Shown here: one piece after another, positions 1 through 11,900 of the stretch | Layout of the letters: every line of letters starts with the position of its first letter | How positions within the stretch are numbered: the stretch's first letter is position 1 | Assembly: GCA_021234155.1 (NCBI GenBank) | Contig: JAJEKV010000115.1 | Span: forward strand, 1,250,700 to 1,314,699 | Origin: Isoetes taiwanensis | Taxonomy: Eukaryota > Streptophyta > Lycopodiopsida > Isoetales > Isoetaceae | DNA length: 64,000 nucleotides | Direction of reading: 5' to 3' | Made by a program: the position numbers and the translations under genes | The notes under the pieces: model-generated | Databases searched by the model: none | Seen by the model: only the letters and a program-made list of their open reading frames with translations | Told to the model about the DNA's origin: nothing

Positions 1-434
1 ATATTTGAGTTCATATGTCCCAAAAATGTATGGAAATAAATGCTTAATGTGTGCATGTTGGTTTCTCTTTTAATGTTTATGTCTTTGTTTGAAGCTTGTA
101 TACTTAGGTGAACGATTAGTAGCTAGTTGTGTTTTTATAGTTAGTTGTGTCCTCGATGAAAGATTCAACCGTTTAAGTTGCATTTTTATAGTTAGTTGTG
201 TCCTCGAGCATTTTGATTCGGACAAAACGCCCTAAGCGCTTGATTTAATTAGGCATTACATTAGTTTCTTTATCTTTCGTGTCACTTCTAAAGTCGCCAA
301 AGCGTATTTGTTGCATTTTGATTGGGACAAAACGCAGCGCCCCCCTGACCCCAATAAACTAAATGAACTTTGTGTATTCATTTTCAAATCGCACTTAAGC
401 GCGTTTTTGTTGCATATGTGTCGACAACATATAT
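1..434. repeat. Short direct repeats in noncoding DNA
   Basis: No gene is visible. A 25-bp unit containing TATAGTTAGTTGTGTCCTC occurs at 132-156 and 183-207. Immediately after the second copy, a 23-bp unit (GCATTTTGATT..GGACAAAACGC) at 208-230 recurs at 313-335 with one mismatch. These look like local duplications within a decayed repeat. No family is assigned. Confidence 0.6.
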
Positions 435-1575
435 TTGAGCATTAAAAGATTAACCCATGTCTTTGTAATTTCCGCGGGATCACAAAGAGACAAGCAAAGA
501 GGGAGGGACCAAGCAAAGGCGAGACCTCTGACCCGAGAAAAAAGCAAAGGGCCGGATGAAGTTATTCTTTATTACGGACTGCGGCATGTATTGGCGTTAG
601 AAGATACATCGGAATAATAAAGGCTCGAGGTAGAACCTCCATGTCCGGAAGAAGATCTTATAGAGGGGTCGAATGGTATGTGAAGATATTCAAAATCGGT
701 GGGAAGGCGGACCTCATATTCATGTCAAGGGTAAGAGAGACCGATCAAATGAAGAAGCGGGGAATTCTTATTACATGCAAGTCTGGGGATTCATTCTTTA
801 CGTTACGTGCTAGTTGAAGTGGGCCAAAAACATAAGAAGAGCCTAAAGAAGATCAATCGATGCGGTCGAGCTCTTTTAAAGAGATCGCATTAAGATCGGG
901 CGACATGGCCGATAACCTCTTCAAATTTGGCTGGGCGGTTAGCAGCCATTGACTCCCTAGAAGAATATGCGAGGGCTTCACAATTCGTTCGACGAGCCAT
1001 TAGCACGAGGCCCTCGGCGATGTCTACCACATGCGATGAAGGATAAGGAAGAAGCTAGTTCTAAAGGCGGGGAAACCACGAAGCGGCGATGGAGGCCTTA
1101 CAAGTGGCGATGACAAGGCCGAGGCGGTTAGAGGCGATGAGCAAGCTCAAAAAATATCTTGACAAGTATCCTGCGGGCCTGAACTTCACCCATCCAATCC
1201 GCGTGGATAGGCTTTTCGGGTCCACTAAAGCCATTTATATCGGCCCAAGGGTATGACAAGCGGCCTCCTTGAAGATAGTGAACGGCATGATCGAAAATCC
1301 GGGGCAAGTGCCAATGCCTGCGGATGTAGTGCCCGTCACGATACGGAATCGAGGAAGGTAATCATGTGGAGCAAGCTGGAGGACTTAATCAAGAATCGAC
1401 ATACATTTCATGATAATAGATGGCCGGCATCAATAGAGGCCCGAAGGTTCTGATCAAGAAGGCCGCGACATACTAGGCATCGGTTGTTCTATAAAGGTAT
1501 TACATCGAAAGCTGCCCGGTTCTGGCGGCTCAACCACACTGCCCGAGCTAGCTAAAAATAAAGCGCCTCTGGCGA
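435..1575. other. No recognisable gene; anomalous GC-richer segment
   Basis: This 1.1-kb stretch is clearly richer in G+C and purines than its flanks and holds several short open frames on the plus strand broken by stops. I recognise no domain in any frame. It could be decayed coding sequence of a retroelement. Nothing more can be supported. Confidence 0.4.
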
Positions 1576-1639
1576 ATGACATGGGAAAAACATTCTTATA
1601 CAAAAGGTAATTCTCCTCCCTTAGGTTTTAGTTTTCGTA

Positions 1640-2262
1640 TTTACCGTCGCACAGGAGATTTCATATTAGAAAGCAAATCGCCAGTAGCGATTGCCCTTTA
1701 TCAAGAAAGCGGCTTCTGGATTGATAGTGGTTTCGTCAAACAAGTAAATCGCGCCTCCAGCGATTTCATATTAGAATGTTAAACGCCCAGCGAATTTGCC
1801 TACCCTCGGGAGAAAAGGCTATCCGCCTAATAGCCAAACCTCCTCGGGCTAGGCAATTTTCGCGTGGCCGCGATTTGCATTCTAATATGAAATCGCGCGG
1901 TAGCTGACATTGTTTGACGGCGCTACCAATCAAGGAAGCGTTTTCTCTCTTTAGAAATCGGCGCGATTTGCTTTCTAATATGAAATCGCGCCAGGCGCGA
2001 TTTAAACTAGAAGGATTTATTTCATTCACGATTATGAAGCTAACAAGGTCACTCCTTGCGGTCTCTATATAGAGCAACCCGGCATGCTTTCGGAACCCGA
2101 TTGGATCGCGCTGGCATTTGCTTTTCTAATATGAAATCGCGCCCGGTAGCGATTTTAAACTAGAAAGGATTTATTTCATTCACGATTATGAAGCTAACAA
2201 GGTCACTCCTTGCGGTCTCTATATAGAGCAACCCGGCATGCTCCGGAACCGATGGATTGAAT
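1640..2262. repeat. Cluster of AAATCGCGCC / GATTTCATATTAGAA inverted repeats
   Basis: A motif GATTTCATATTAGAAAGC followed by AAATCGC recurs in both orientations: forward near 1658 and 1757, reverse near 1870, 1960 and 2124. At 1960-1992 GGCGCGATTT and AAATCGCGCC form a perfect 10-bp stem with a 13-base loop. The right arm is followed after one base by GGCGCGATTT again (1994-2003), giving a second, tight palindrome at 1983-2003. Related copies lie at 4251-4271, about 4322 and about 5558. The clustering and palindromy suggest termini or internal hairpins of a transposable element; no known family is assigned. Confidence 0.65.
1955..2262. repeat. Direct duplication, about 155-bp unit
   Basis: The segment running from the GCGCGATTT hairpin through TTCATTCACGATTATGAAGC and TCTATATAGAGCAACCCGGC occurs twice in tandem with an offset of 154 bp, measured between 2021 and 2175. 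The copies differ by a few small indels and substitutions, so the duplication is fairly recent relative to the surrounding decay. Confidence 0.8.
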
Positions 2263-2327
2263 ATGGGAAGCCAATGCCAACCAGACAGGGCCAGATCTAA
2301 AAGCTATTTGCCCGAAATTCAAGTTCT

Positions 2328-2922
2328 TTGGAGAGGACACTTAGTCAGACGATAATACAGGACAAAACCAAGAGCACCAGATCAAAGAAAAAAAAAGGGG
2401 ATGAAAAGGGTGATGCTTCTGAGGAACCAACTGTGCCCAAGGATGCCTGCAAGATAGTATTTGCTTCAGATCCAGTATGGGAGAAATGGAATGAATTCTG
2501 GGATGCCTACGTCGAGAAGAAGTTGCCAGATTCACAAGGAAGATTTCCTCCTGTTGACACATCAATTTTTGATATACATATAACAGAGATGAGGAAGGCT
2601 CAGGGATTGGACGATCAAGAGCTGATCTCGCCTTAGACGGGGTTAATCGAAGGAAATTCTTTACAAGAAAACCTCGGCAGCAAAGGCTCTGGAATCATTT
2701 GAAGATGCATGCGACGAGCTGAAGAATATTAGAGTGCTCAAGAAGGCAGTTGGTGAGGAATTACAAAGGCTTACAGGAGAGTGGTCGTTGTCGGAGTTAG
2801 GACTCATGCAAAAGTATAACGTCTCCAACGACGACCTGAAGAAGTATGTATTTTGGTCCAAGGACTTTGTCAAGCAGCAGAAGTTGAAGAACGTTGCAAA
2901 GATCGATTGGGCTTCACACTAA
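2328..2922 (+). pseudogene. Decayed coding segment, unknown family
   Basis: Two coding-like stretches lie in line on the plus strand. The first (2328-2636) encodes a lysine-rich start followed by a tryptophan-containing segment with PVWEKWNEFWDAYVEKKLP. The second is open from about 2650 to 2922 and encodes ESFEDACDELKNIRVLKKAV followed by FWSKDFVKQQKLKNV. The amphipathic, charged composition looks like real protein, but stops and frame changes separate the parts. I do not recognise the family. Its position upstream of the acidic and phosphatase-like segments, all in the same orientation, suggests pieces of one decayed transcription unit. Confidence 0.35.
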
Positions 2923-3469
2923 AGTTGCATCCGACTTGAAACGAAAAGTCGCGATGGTGAAGCAGACTCCGGAGACGGAATCCACTTTCTTTTATCAAGT
3001 GTCCACTGGTTTCAAGTGTGCCTTGCCAGAAGTAGGTTGATATCACACTCTTAGGTCCTTGATAGCCGAGGCACCGGATGGTCGCTTGATGACTATAATC
3101 GTTCTTCAACATATGCAATGGTTTCACCACGGAGATGAACTACACAATTGTCACTATATGTCCCTCCGACATGTCCCTACGCATATGCTCTAAGCTGCTG
3201 CAAATGACTTAGAATCGCGTGAAAGTCATATATGACGAGCGCATCCTCATAGATGAAAAAAAACAGGATTAAGGACTTGGCCACTGAGAAAGTAAAATTT
3301 TTTCATGTGCTTATAATTATGATATCCATGATGGATGATAAGGAATATGAAAGGCTCAAGGGGAAAACCAGATGGAGACAAACTAGCATGGCAATGCTAT
3401 CAGGTTAGATGAACGATAATGCGCCAACGCTTCTATCCGGAGCAAGAAGACAAGGGAAGGGTGTCAAGG

Positions 3470-4308
3470 TCATGGAAGAGTTAGAGGAAGAAGAGGAAGA
3501 AGAGGATGAAAATCGAGGGCGACCCAATTCTTGTGGGCCACATTAAGTATGAGCTCCTAACTTCACATAAGGGTAAGCTAAACAAGAACGGATTCTCTAT
3601 GGACCTTTCCCAAGATCTCATTGAAGCATTTTGTCCATTGGGAACAACTTGGCGGGAACTTCACGTTGGAGGTTACATGGTAGAGAAGCTTTGAAGTTAG
3701 CAAGGAAATGTCGAGGCGTCGTCTCCGGATGATCTAGCCAAAAATTTCTTGGACCTCTTCTTTGAGAAAGTACTAGAGGAAGCAACTAGGGGACCAATCG
3801 GGGATTGCAAAAAGCAAAGCTTCTAGCTCTAAGCGAAATACTGCCAGATTTGCTTAAGGAACGGAGAATATGAGAAAGCTATTCGTTGGCCACAACATCA
3901 TGGATGAAACCGAAGAGCAGCCAGATCACCAAATACCTATCGACATCCCTCTGAACATCCTTGGCCCTGAAAATATAGAACAGGGTGATGATAATATCAA
4001 TAATGATGATGAAGCAGACTCCAAATCTGAAAACACTAGCGGGGCTAACGTAAAGAGTAATGAACTATCAAGTATAGTTCACCTTTCGCTGAATCTCAAC
4101 CGATGTGGTTGGTGCTTCTATCAGACTGGAGACAACTCAGAATAAGGATGCAACGGAAGAAGACAACACGGGGAATGAAGAAGAAGAAAGGTATCGTGAC
4201 AATGTTCCTTTATTTGATATCCATGCATTTTACAAACTACAAGCATTTAGAAATCGCGCCTGGCGCGATTTAGAGTTTCCAAGAGATCATATTTTTAAAT
4301 TATGTTGA
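3470..4308 (+). pseudogene. Acidic low-complexity coding remnant, unknown
   Basis: From about 3470 the plus strand encodes a glutamate run (ELEEEEEEEDEN). It is followed by short frames at 3506-3694 and 3870-4145; the latter is rich in Asp, Asn and Glu (GDDNINNDDEADSKSENTSG), and another acidic frame follows at 4105-4308. Stops and frame changes interrupt it. The last part runs straight into the AAATCGCGCC palindrome at 4251-4271. No domain is recognised. An acidic linker upstream of a phosphatase domain would fit the next feature, but this is inference. Confidence 0.35.
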
Positions 4309-4387
4309 CATGCATCATTCATGAAATCGCGCTGGCGTTTTAAATCTTCCATTTCTTTTATCTCATCGTTATTGTTCTCCTTACGAA

Positions 4388-4963
4388 ATGATTTGGCTTC
4401 CTCAAAAAGTCTTGGTCTTTGATTTGAATGGTGTGCTATGTAGAACGTTACCTAAAAACAACGTTTGAAAAGTCATGGTATGCGCAACAACCATTTGAGA
4501 CCGCGCACCAAATATGTTTACCGCCCTTATCGAAAGGAGATGTTGGACCAGGCCTTGATGCGCTTTTAAGATTATTGCAATTTGGTCATCTATGGAGCAT
4601 AGAAATATCTGAGGATGTTTTGAAAGTAGTGCCCGAGCTAAATAGAGATTAGGCGTCCATCCGGGATCAAAGCAAATGTGCTTCATTCACAAACCCTAAA
4701 GAACCGGCGGGTAAAAAGATATTTGTGAAATGCTTGCGCAACATGATGGATGCCCTAGGTGTTGAGGATAAGGAAGGCATGATCATTGTGGATGATGGCG
4801 CTCTAAAGTGTTGCTTCAATCGATCACAGTCATTGAATCCGCCCTCCTATCATCCTCAAGATTTTGACAAAGATGACTTCTGCTTCGTTTTGTTAGTGTC
4901 TTGCATGAAATAGCTTCAGGAAAAAGCGGTTGAAGAGATACAAACACTATACGCATCTTGATC
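4388..4963 (+). pseudogene. FCP1/NIF-like HAD phosphatase fragment
   Basis: At 4388 the plus strand encodes KVLVFDLNGVLCRTL, which matches motif I of FCP1-homology (NIF) HAD-type phosphatases, where the first Asp is the nucleophile. A stop follows after about 26 codons. In other frames downstream come FGHLWSIEISEDVLKVVPEL (4590-4650) and then FVKCLRNMMDALG followed by GMIIVDDGALKCCFN (about 4720-4820). The latter matches the family's conserved VDD segment, the metal-binding motif near the domain end. The order of motifs is right, but the frame changes at least twice, so this is a broken copy of a protein Ser/Thr phosphatase domain. The substrate is unknown. It lies inside the AAATCGCGCC repeat block and could be a gene fragment captured by that repeat. 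Confidence 0.6.
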
Positions 4964-7559
4964 GGACGGAAATTGAGGGACCTTGAGAAAATCGTTCTAG
5001 AAAGGGAACTTTTTGATATATATGTATCACGAAATAAACTTTCCAAAAGTTTTGAATATGAAATATACTTTACACGAAAGGTTTTGAATATATATCGTGT
5101 TCTTATATCAGCATTATTGGTTCTGTGTACGTATTTTTTTTTTATATTATGTGTATGGTTTGCTATACTTGCAATAATTTGTATGTATATATCACCGTCA
5201 ATAATTTAGGTGTGTATAAATAGGTATGCATAAAATTGGCAAACCATCGGCCCGGTCTCATATACGCTTGTTATTATGGCACATTCTATTACACGCAAGA
5301 TGAACCATGCGGACCTCTGCGCGAGTGCCGCGAAACTAGAAATAGAACTTCAAGGCGGCTTGATGTCCGTTGCTATGAATCCGGCCCCGCTTCTATCCTG
5401 ATCCCTTTGATGTTGTAATCCATCTTATATGGAATCGAGCATGGTTTTGTTCATGATCGGCGGATCTCGGGACCCGCCCGGCGGCCTTTGTCGGCGATGA
5501 ATCGGATTAGTTTTTTAAGTTTATGTTCTATTATAATGCGTTTTTTTATGCCAAGAAAATCGCGCCCGCCATTTTGAACCACGAAAATCTCTGTTTTGTA
5601 GCAACTTGCTTGCTGTTATTTATTCGTAAAGCACTACAATTTCAATGTTTAGATTTAGTTGTACGAATTAATAAGCAATTTCCTACTTTTTCTATTGCCA
5701 ACATTCTGTCATAATATGGGTCATTTGCATTGAATATTTGAATGCCTTTGCATTTCAACATAAAATGCATCTTCCTAGCCCGAAAATTAACACAGTGCAA
5801 AAGTGTGGTTAATTCAATATAATGGTCAATAAAAGGCTTATACGGCGCGATTTTGGAATAGACATAATCCCAATTTAATTGAATGATGGTTTAATCCTGA
5901 ACTTTAGAGTGTGTAGCCAAAATGGCAACCTCCGCCCCTGATGCAAAGTGGAATCACATATCTTATATTATAATGTTTTGCTGTAATTCCTGGATTTGGA
6001 TCCAGCCCTAGATCCAACGGCTGAGATCCAACACACCCTAGATCCAACGGTTAGAATTATGTGAGCACACTAAAACACTAAATTTTAGCATGTCTTTTCC
6101 ATGGCACCCTAAATTTTCACGACCCTCACGGCTAAAGGAAGCGGTGGAGATCCGGATGATCTTGGATCGTCCTTCTAAAAACCGCTTCCTCCAAAATCCG
6201 GCTGTTAGGTTGATTTTGCGGAAGTGTGGAGTCGGCCGGGATCTGCAAGCGGTTGCGCGGTAGCTGGAGATCGGCAACCGATGAATTAATAACGATTTTG
6301 GCTGCATCGATTTGAGTGGTCCACAGTTTTCCTTTTTTTAGCTTAGGTATTTTCTTTGCTTGATAGTAGTTTCATTTCTCGCTTGATTTGTGGGTTTTCT
6401 CGGTGAACCAAGAGAGAGCCTTTCTTTGTTTGTAACGAGCTATTGTTGCGATAGTGGTTCCTATTTATATGTGTTGTACATCCGGCAATTGCAAAGGCGG
6501 TTTTTTCTTGACCAGTTGTATTTGGGGTCACATTTTATAGCCCAAATAATCTGGACCTACGTAATAAACCTATCCATGCGAGGCAAGTTATCATGGCATT
6601 AGTGGATATTGCAAATGGAAAGCGAGACATGTTCCATACCGTGATTCCAAACTTACATTTCTTACAAGGTAATGTAAGAAGTTGAGTTAATTCAGTTTAT
6701 CTGCTTATTCATCCGAAAAGTGACTTTATGGCTGGTAGACATTGAGCACCCTAAAGTTTGCTCAGCATCAGAATGCGAACTTTTTTTATTGATTTCTTCC
6801 CTCAATCATCACTTGCAGACTACCATAAACGAAGATAACCGTGATGTGTGGTGACTCGCACCCGGCAAATCTAAATGATTAAAGGTGTTCTCTCTCCTGC
6901 TTGGTGCAACAATTAGTAGCTTATGTTCTACTTTCGTCAATGCGGGGATGAAGTCACCAGTCCGCATCACCAAGATATGGCGAAATTGACATCCAATAAG
7001 GATGCAAAACCATCACGAGCATGCATCTCAGTAGCAACTCGCTTGGTAGATTTTCAAATGACAATCCATTATGTGAGGTGAGGGACTCATTTGTTGATCT
7101 TGCAAAAAATCATGCAACTCCCGCAGCTATTTAAATTAATGTTGAGGATTCTAACCCGTGTTTACTTGATCTAGAGGTAGCTCTGGAACATATTTGTCTA
7201 CCACAGTAGCCCTGCCATGATGTGAAACACGCCGGTTTTACCTCATCCCTTTTATTACTCTAGGATTGATTTTTACAAGAAGACAAACAAGGGCTCGCTT
7301 TGCCTCCTCACTAATACCATTTGAGCTGCAAATGTCGATTACCGGTTAAAAACTTTTCAAATCAGATCTGGCGGCTTTGGAGCATGACAACATGTTGGCT
7401 TGGGCTGGAAATATACTCCAAGCATCAAGCCCGGTCTCTTTTCTCCCGCATTTGCACTTTTACGTGTTTTGGCTACTAATTAACCCCATGGAGTAAAGGC
7501 GGTCGGTGTTGATGTTCCATTTTAGAAATTATAATTGCAAATTTGTAGTTTCTTCAAGT
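4964..7559. other. Noncoding, no supported gene
   Basis: I find no recognisable gene. Copies of the AAATCGCGCC-type motif occur near 5558 and, in the reverse direction, near 5845. Around 6010-6050 GATCCAACGG is repeated twice in a short duplication. The remaining short open frames have no recognisable domain and frequent stops in all frames. Confidence 0.5.
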
Positions 7560-7765
7560 GAGTTACATAATTGCAAAAAGCATTATATTGCAAACCGATA
7601 ATTTCTCCGGTAGTTACATATTTTACACTAGAACTATGTTGCAAATCATTAGTTTTTCCACATATTTGTAAAAAGCATTGTATTGCAAACCAAGAGTTTC
7701 TCCAGGTAGTTACATATTTTACACTAGAAGTATGTTGCAAATGAATAGTTCTCCATATATTTTTA
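7560..7765. repeat. Tandem duplication, 95-bp period
   Basis: A unit with AAAAAGCATT, ATTGCAAACC, GTTACATATTTTACACTAGAA and TATGTTGCAAAT is present twice with a 95-bp offset (AAAAAGC at 7575 and 7670). The copies are roughly 90% alike by eye. No coding function is apparent. Confidence 0.75.
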
Positions 7766-8547
7766 AAAGATCAATATGCTTTTCTTTTATAATGTTTAGC
7801 TTTTGTAGGTATGCAAGCTCTACAAAAAGTATGAAGCAACAAGCCTCCTTCCGTTGTCACATTGTTAGCAATGTCATTATGTGTCGTACTCCTTTGGCTA
7901 CCAACGTTCAATGGATAGCATCGCCTTTTAATCTTGCAATTTCCATAATGTTGCTTCACATGCCTTAATAGTTATGTGGCACATAAAGCTTTTGCATTAA
8001 GACGATCAAATATGACCCAGACTGGTGAACAATACAAATAATAATTATATCTGATGCATGAATGATCCGAGGCGCCTAATAAATTTGTCCAAAAGAATTC
8101 ATGTCCAATTGTCACTCAATCTGTGCACACAATTTTATGTGGTTTTTGTTTTCCAACAATAGATGGGCCAAAGTAGAAATATTATTTATGTCTAATTCTG
8201 CAAACTCTCGGCATGCATGAGCAAAAATAATAAATCATCTTTTTAACAAATTATGACATCACAAACCATGCCCGAGCTTCTTTTTGAACTTTATTAAACT
8301 TTTATCTATTCGATGAACAGAGTTATCAGATCATCGTCATCATCATTCCATGTGTAACATTCATCTGTTACATATCAAGCACTATTATTGGTTGAGAATT
8401 GGCAGCAGTGATGTTGTTTGCCTCAGTAAACCCTGCATTTTATAGTTTTTAAATATAACTTTCTTGATAAAATAACTCCCCTTCAAACTATCATTTAGCA
8501 AGCCACGCAAAGTCACAAGGTATGGTAGTATACATTAACATCTGTTA
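7766..8547. other. AT-rich noncoding DNA
   Basis: I see nothing that can be supported here. The sequence is AT-rich, with stops in all frames and no obvious repeats or RNA gene. Confidence 0.5.
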
Positions 8548-8670
8548 GTCGAGCTTTTCAGTGGTGAACATACATTAGGGGTTGCAATCATGATGGCACA
8601 TGATAAACATGGAGAAGGCCAAAGAGCCCTTCAATTGTATCGAGAAATGAAATTACCTAAAGTGTTGTGA
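8548..8670 (+). pseudogene. PPR-protein fragment
   Basis: The plus strand from 8548 encodes VELFSGEHTLGVAIMMAHD followed by KHGEGQRALQLYREMK and a stop at 8668. The pattern of hydrophobic core, HG.G..AL.LY.EM resembles the helix pair of a plant pentatricopeptide repeat, where an organellar RNA-binding protein carries many such units in series. Only one unit is visible and no adjacent repeats can be read. This is at best a fragment of a PPR gene, which are very numerous in ferns and lycophytes. A chance resemblance cannot be excluded on so short a segment. Confidence 0.4.
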
Positions 8671-9817
8671 CTAATAATTATGTTTAATCAAGGAATACAA
8701 TTACTTGGAGTGCTGATTAATAAGTATATTTGTGTTGCTGATAGATTAAAAGACATGCAAATAGCCAGCTGAAAATATCTATTGAATAAGCTAAGTTGGG
8801 ACAAAAGCGAAGACGACATAGAATATAGTCTCAACAGGTTCTGGTAGATTGTACAAGTTCCCCAACATTTACAAGTTACCAAATTATGCCCAGCAACGCT
8901 GGGCACCGTAACTATTCATTTACAATGTCTAAATACGAAGCAAGTTTGATATACGGTTCTCAAATTCGCAAGTATCTAGCACATTACTACAAAAAAGCCT
9001 CACCCCAACAACACTCATGAACAAATACTCTTTGTGTACGAATATAAAATACGCGGTGCTCCAGAAGGTGGGCACTTTACTAGTGTACAATTAATGCGAG
9101 GGATGTGTACCCATAACGTGTCCCAACACTTTGCATGTTGTTCAGAACTTGCTTACAACCCCAAAACCTTGCTGCTACTAACAGTCTAGTACCTAACAAC
9201 TTTGTTCGAGGAATGAAAGCCAAGCAATTTTTACACAATTTTAACCTACATATAAATAAGTATGAGAAGTGATGACTACCATTTATTAGCATCACATCAA
9301 ATGTTTTTAGCAGGACGATATTCTTAGAGCAAGCAGAATAATTCAATTACACAGTAGAACATCCTGTGCTTTTAAATTCAAGGCTTGAAAAGCTGCTTAA
9401 AAAGTGCTTGAAGGGAGAATGTTCATGTTCTGTCTAGCTGACTCGATGACAAGAATCTAAGATGTCAGCTGAGAGCTGGGGACATACAATGGAGTCAATA
9501 TCTCTTAATTGTGCAAGAAAGAGATAGACCTTACTGTCTTCAATTGTCCACCATGCATTGTATACTGAGTTTCAAGAATGACTTGCCCGAATAAGCATAT
9601 GGCATTCATTCCGAGAGAAACCTCATCTGAAGAACATGATTTTGCGAAAGGGTTAGAAATTAGCTGCAGACAAACTGTATGGGATGCATTTGCCTCTGAT
9701 ATTTACCTTCATGCACAATCCATGACCTTGGAGCAAGGTATTTTCGAGTTCATCTTTATGTTTCGCTCCAAAATGTTAAGAGTAATGTTGCGAAATTGCG
9801 TGGACTTTGTCTATTAA
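8671..9817. other. Noncoding, nothing recognised
   Basis: No gene or structured repeat can be supported. Open frames around 8700-8900, 9080-9340 and 9578-9817 encode sequences without recognisable domains. Confidence 0.5.
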
Positions 9818-10412
9818 GCTTAGGGACTTGTTGCAATGATCCAATGCCCCATATAAACAAAGACATTTCAAGTTCTTTTAATTATACCAAAAAAAAATGT
9901 AGACATGGTTTAACCGTTTATTACAAGCTTTGGGATCTGACTGTCCTCTGCCATTGGATTTGGCCTCTCGTTTGACAGAACTTAGTTGTACTTGATAACG
10001 CAGCCTCAAATTAGGATTGGATTACCCATGGAGTTGATAACTGCTCCATATGATGATGAACTTGCTATGGAGCTTCATAAATGAGCTCTGGATCAAAATC
10101 TGGCTTGGCATCAGCTTCGGATTTGTAAGTTCTCATTGGCTTGCAGGATAAAATGGATAGGCATCCCCCTCTTGCAAGTGATGGAATGAGCTCGCCAATT
10201 TATTTCCCGCCATCTGCTCGAGGGGAATGCTTATCCCCTTCCTCCTCTAATGGTATCCAAATGTTAGGATAACGTTAGAACATTGGGTGGTCTTAGTCCA
10301 TTAATGCTTAGGGATTTCTTGCAATGGACCTATGCCCCTTAAAGGACGAGATATCAAATTCTTAGTGGTTTGTTGTGCAAAAAATATAGGCATGGTTTAA
10401 AGGCTTATTATG
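9818..10412. repeat. Pair of diverged direct repeats about 490 bp apart
   Basis: A segment beginning GCTTAGGGACTTGTTGCAATG and ending with GGTTTAA..TTATTA at 9818-9930 recurs at 10306-10412, with shared blocks CTTAGGGA, TTGCAATG, CCAATGCCCC/CCTATGCCCC, AAATGTAGACATGGTTTAA/AAATATAGGCATGGTTTAA. The 375 bp between them encodes nothing obvious. The arrangement could be a small element with terminal direct repeats (TRIM-like) or simply a local duplication. Confidence 0.5.
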
Positions 10413-10416
10413 CCTT

Positions 10417-10590
<174 letters not shown>

Positions 10591-10645
10591 AAGACATAAC
10601 ACATTCACTTGAAGAAATTTTTCTTATACATGGAACTTTGGTCTA

Positions 10646-10870
10646 AAGACAGGTGATCATACACGTATAGGACATGTAGGAATTCAAGTACTTTGTTCTA
10701 CTACTATAAAGACTTGTTATATAGAAGTATATGACATGTAGAGATTCAAGTATCCTTTCCTACTTCCATAAAGACATGTGACAATAGTATTGAACATGTA
10801 GTGATCCAAGTATTCTTTTCTACATGAAACTTTTTATAAAATGATAGGTGGCAATAGAAGTAACTCTAAA
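10646..10870. repeat. Diverged tandem repeat, about 61-bp unit, three copies
   Basis: The sequence ATAAAGAC.TGT..., (G)ACATGTAG.GATTCAAGTA and CTTT.CTAC recurs three times. ACATGTAG blocks lie near 10671, 10733 and 10794, giving periods of 62 and 61 bp. The function is unknown. Confidence 0.65.
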
Positions 10871-11009
10871 ACAATAGTTGTTGTTTGTTATCCACTAGAA
10901 AAAGAACATCATCAAACACCAAAAGTATACATCCACAAATCCACATGTAGGCTTCTTTGTGATCCTTGAAAAATGTCATGTGGATCTATAAAGACTAAAG
11001 TTTCCAACA

Positions 11010-11900
11010 ATGGATCAAAGGATCAGTGTGAGATGTACAACATCTTTAACTTGGTTATCTGCAATAGTTTCACATGGTCATTATCCTTCGGGTACACTTG
11101 TCACTAGGAGAACCAGGGAGGGCAGCTACAATATAGTCAACTATGTGCTGGTGGCTGAGCATGATCTGCATCTTGTTACAAACCTGCGAGTTGACGTAAA
11201 GAGTAGAGATGAAGAGATGGATTCAGACCATCAGTCCCTCTTCCTTCAGATAACATGGCAGTCTATTCAGATCTCGTGTCTTGATAACCTTTACTTGCCT
11301 CCTCCATTGCACTTAGACTATGATGATACAAAGTCCGATGTCGAGATGCTCACAGATGAGCTAGCGAGAATTTTGCAGCTCCTTCAATTTATAGCAACAG
11401 ATTGGACAGTTGATGACTGTACTCCTGACTGCTGCGAGAGACGCTTTCAAATACCTTGCCCACGAAGGCCCTCATGGGCACCAAGCATTCCTTGAAACTG
11501 GTGGTTTGATATTGAAAGTAAGAAACTTAAACACTTGCTTCGACTAGTCACTAACCCTGCTTTGTAACTAATAATTACAGAGGCAGAGGTTACCCAGGAC
11601 TTGCAGCATCTCACCAATGGCAATGATGCAAATTTAGATGATATGTAGGCAGAGCTGCTCAAGTGGGCACGGCCACAAATCATCCCCTCCTAACTGGGTT
11701 TTTCAATAGGGCACTTCAAGAAGGTTTTCCACCACAATGGACCACTAGCATAGTAGTTTCCATCTATAAGGCAAGAGATCCTCACTGTGCAGCCATTCAC
11801 CACATGATCATTTGCAAAACTATTGGCTAGTATTCTAGAACAGCGATTGATCATGGGTAGCACTTTTGGTGAAAATCCATCATGACTTAGACATCACGAC
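11010..11900 (+). pseudogene. LINE ORF2 remnant (endonuclease end and start of RT)
   Basis: The frame at 11010-11495 encodes GSYNIVNYVLVAEHDLHLV followed by NLRVD and DSDHQSLFLQI. This matches the C-terminal part of the exonuclease-endonuclease-phosphatase (EEP) domain of plant LINEs, which ends in a conserved S/D-DH motif after an IDYVL-like strand. Downstream, in changing frames, come EAEVTQDLQHLTNGNDA (about 11580) and AKLLASILEQRLI (about 11810), the latter like the RT palm's first helix. Stops and frame changes mean it is dead. The family acts in the nucleus, nicking target DNA and reverse-transcribing its own RNA. No poly-A tail or target duplication is identified. Confidence 0.65.

Noticed and set aside
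8985-9010. CATTACTACAAAAAAG, resembling CACTA-element ends
   Set aside because: The match to CACTAC..AAAA is imperfect, there are no subterminal repeats, and no partner end is found.
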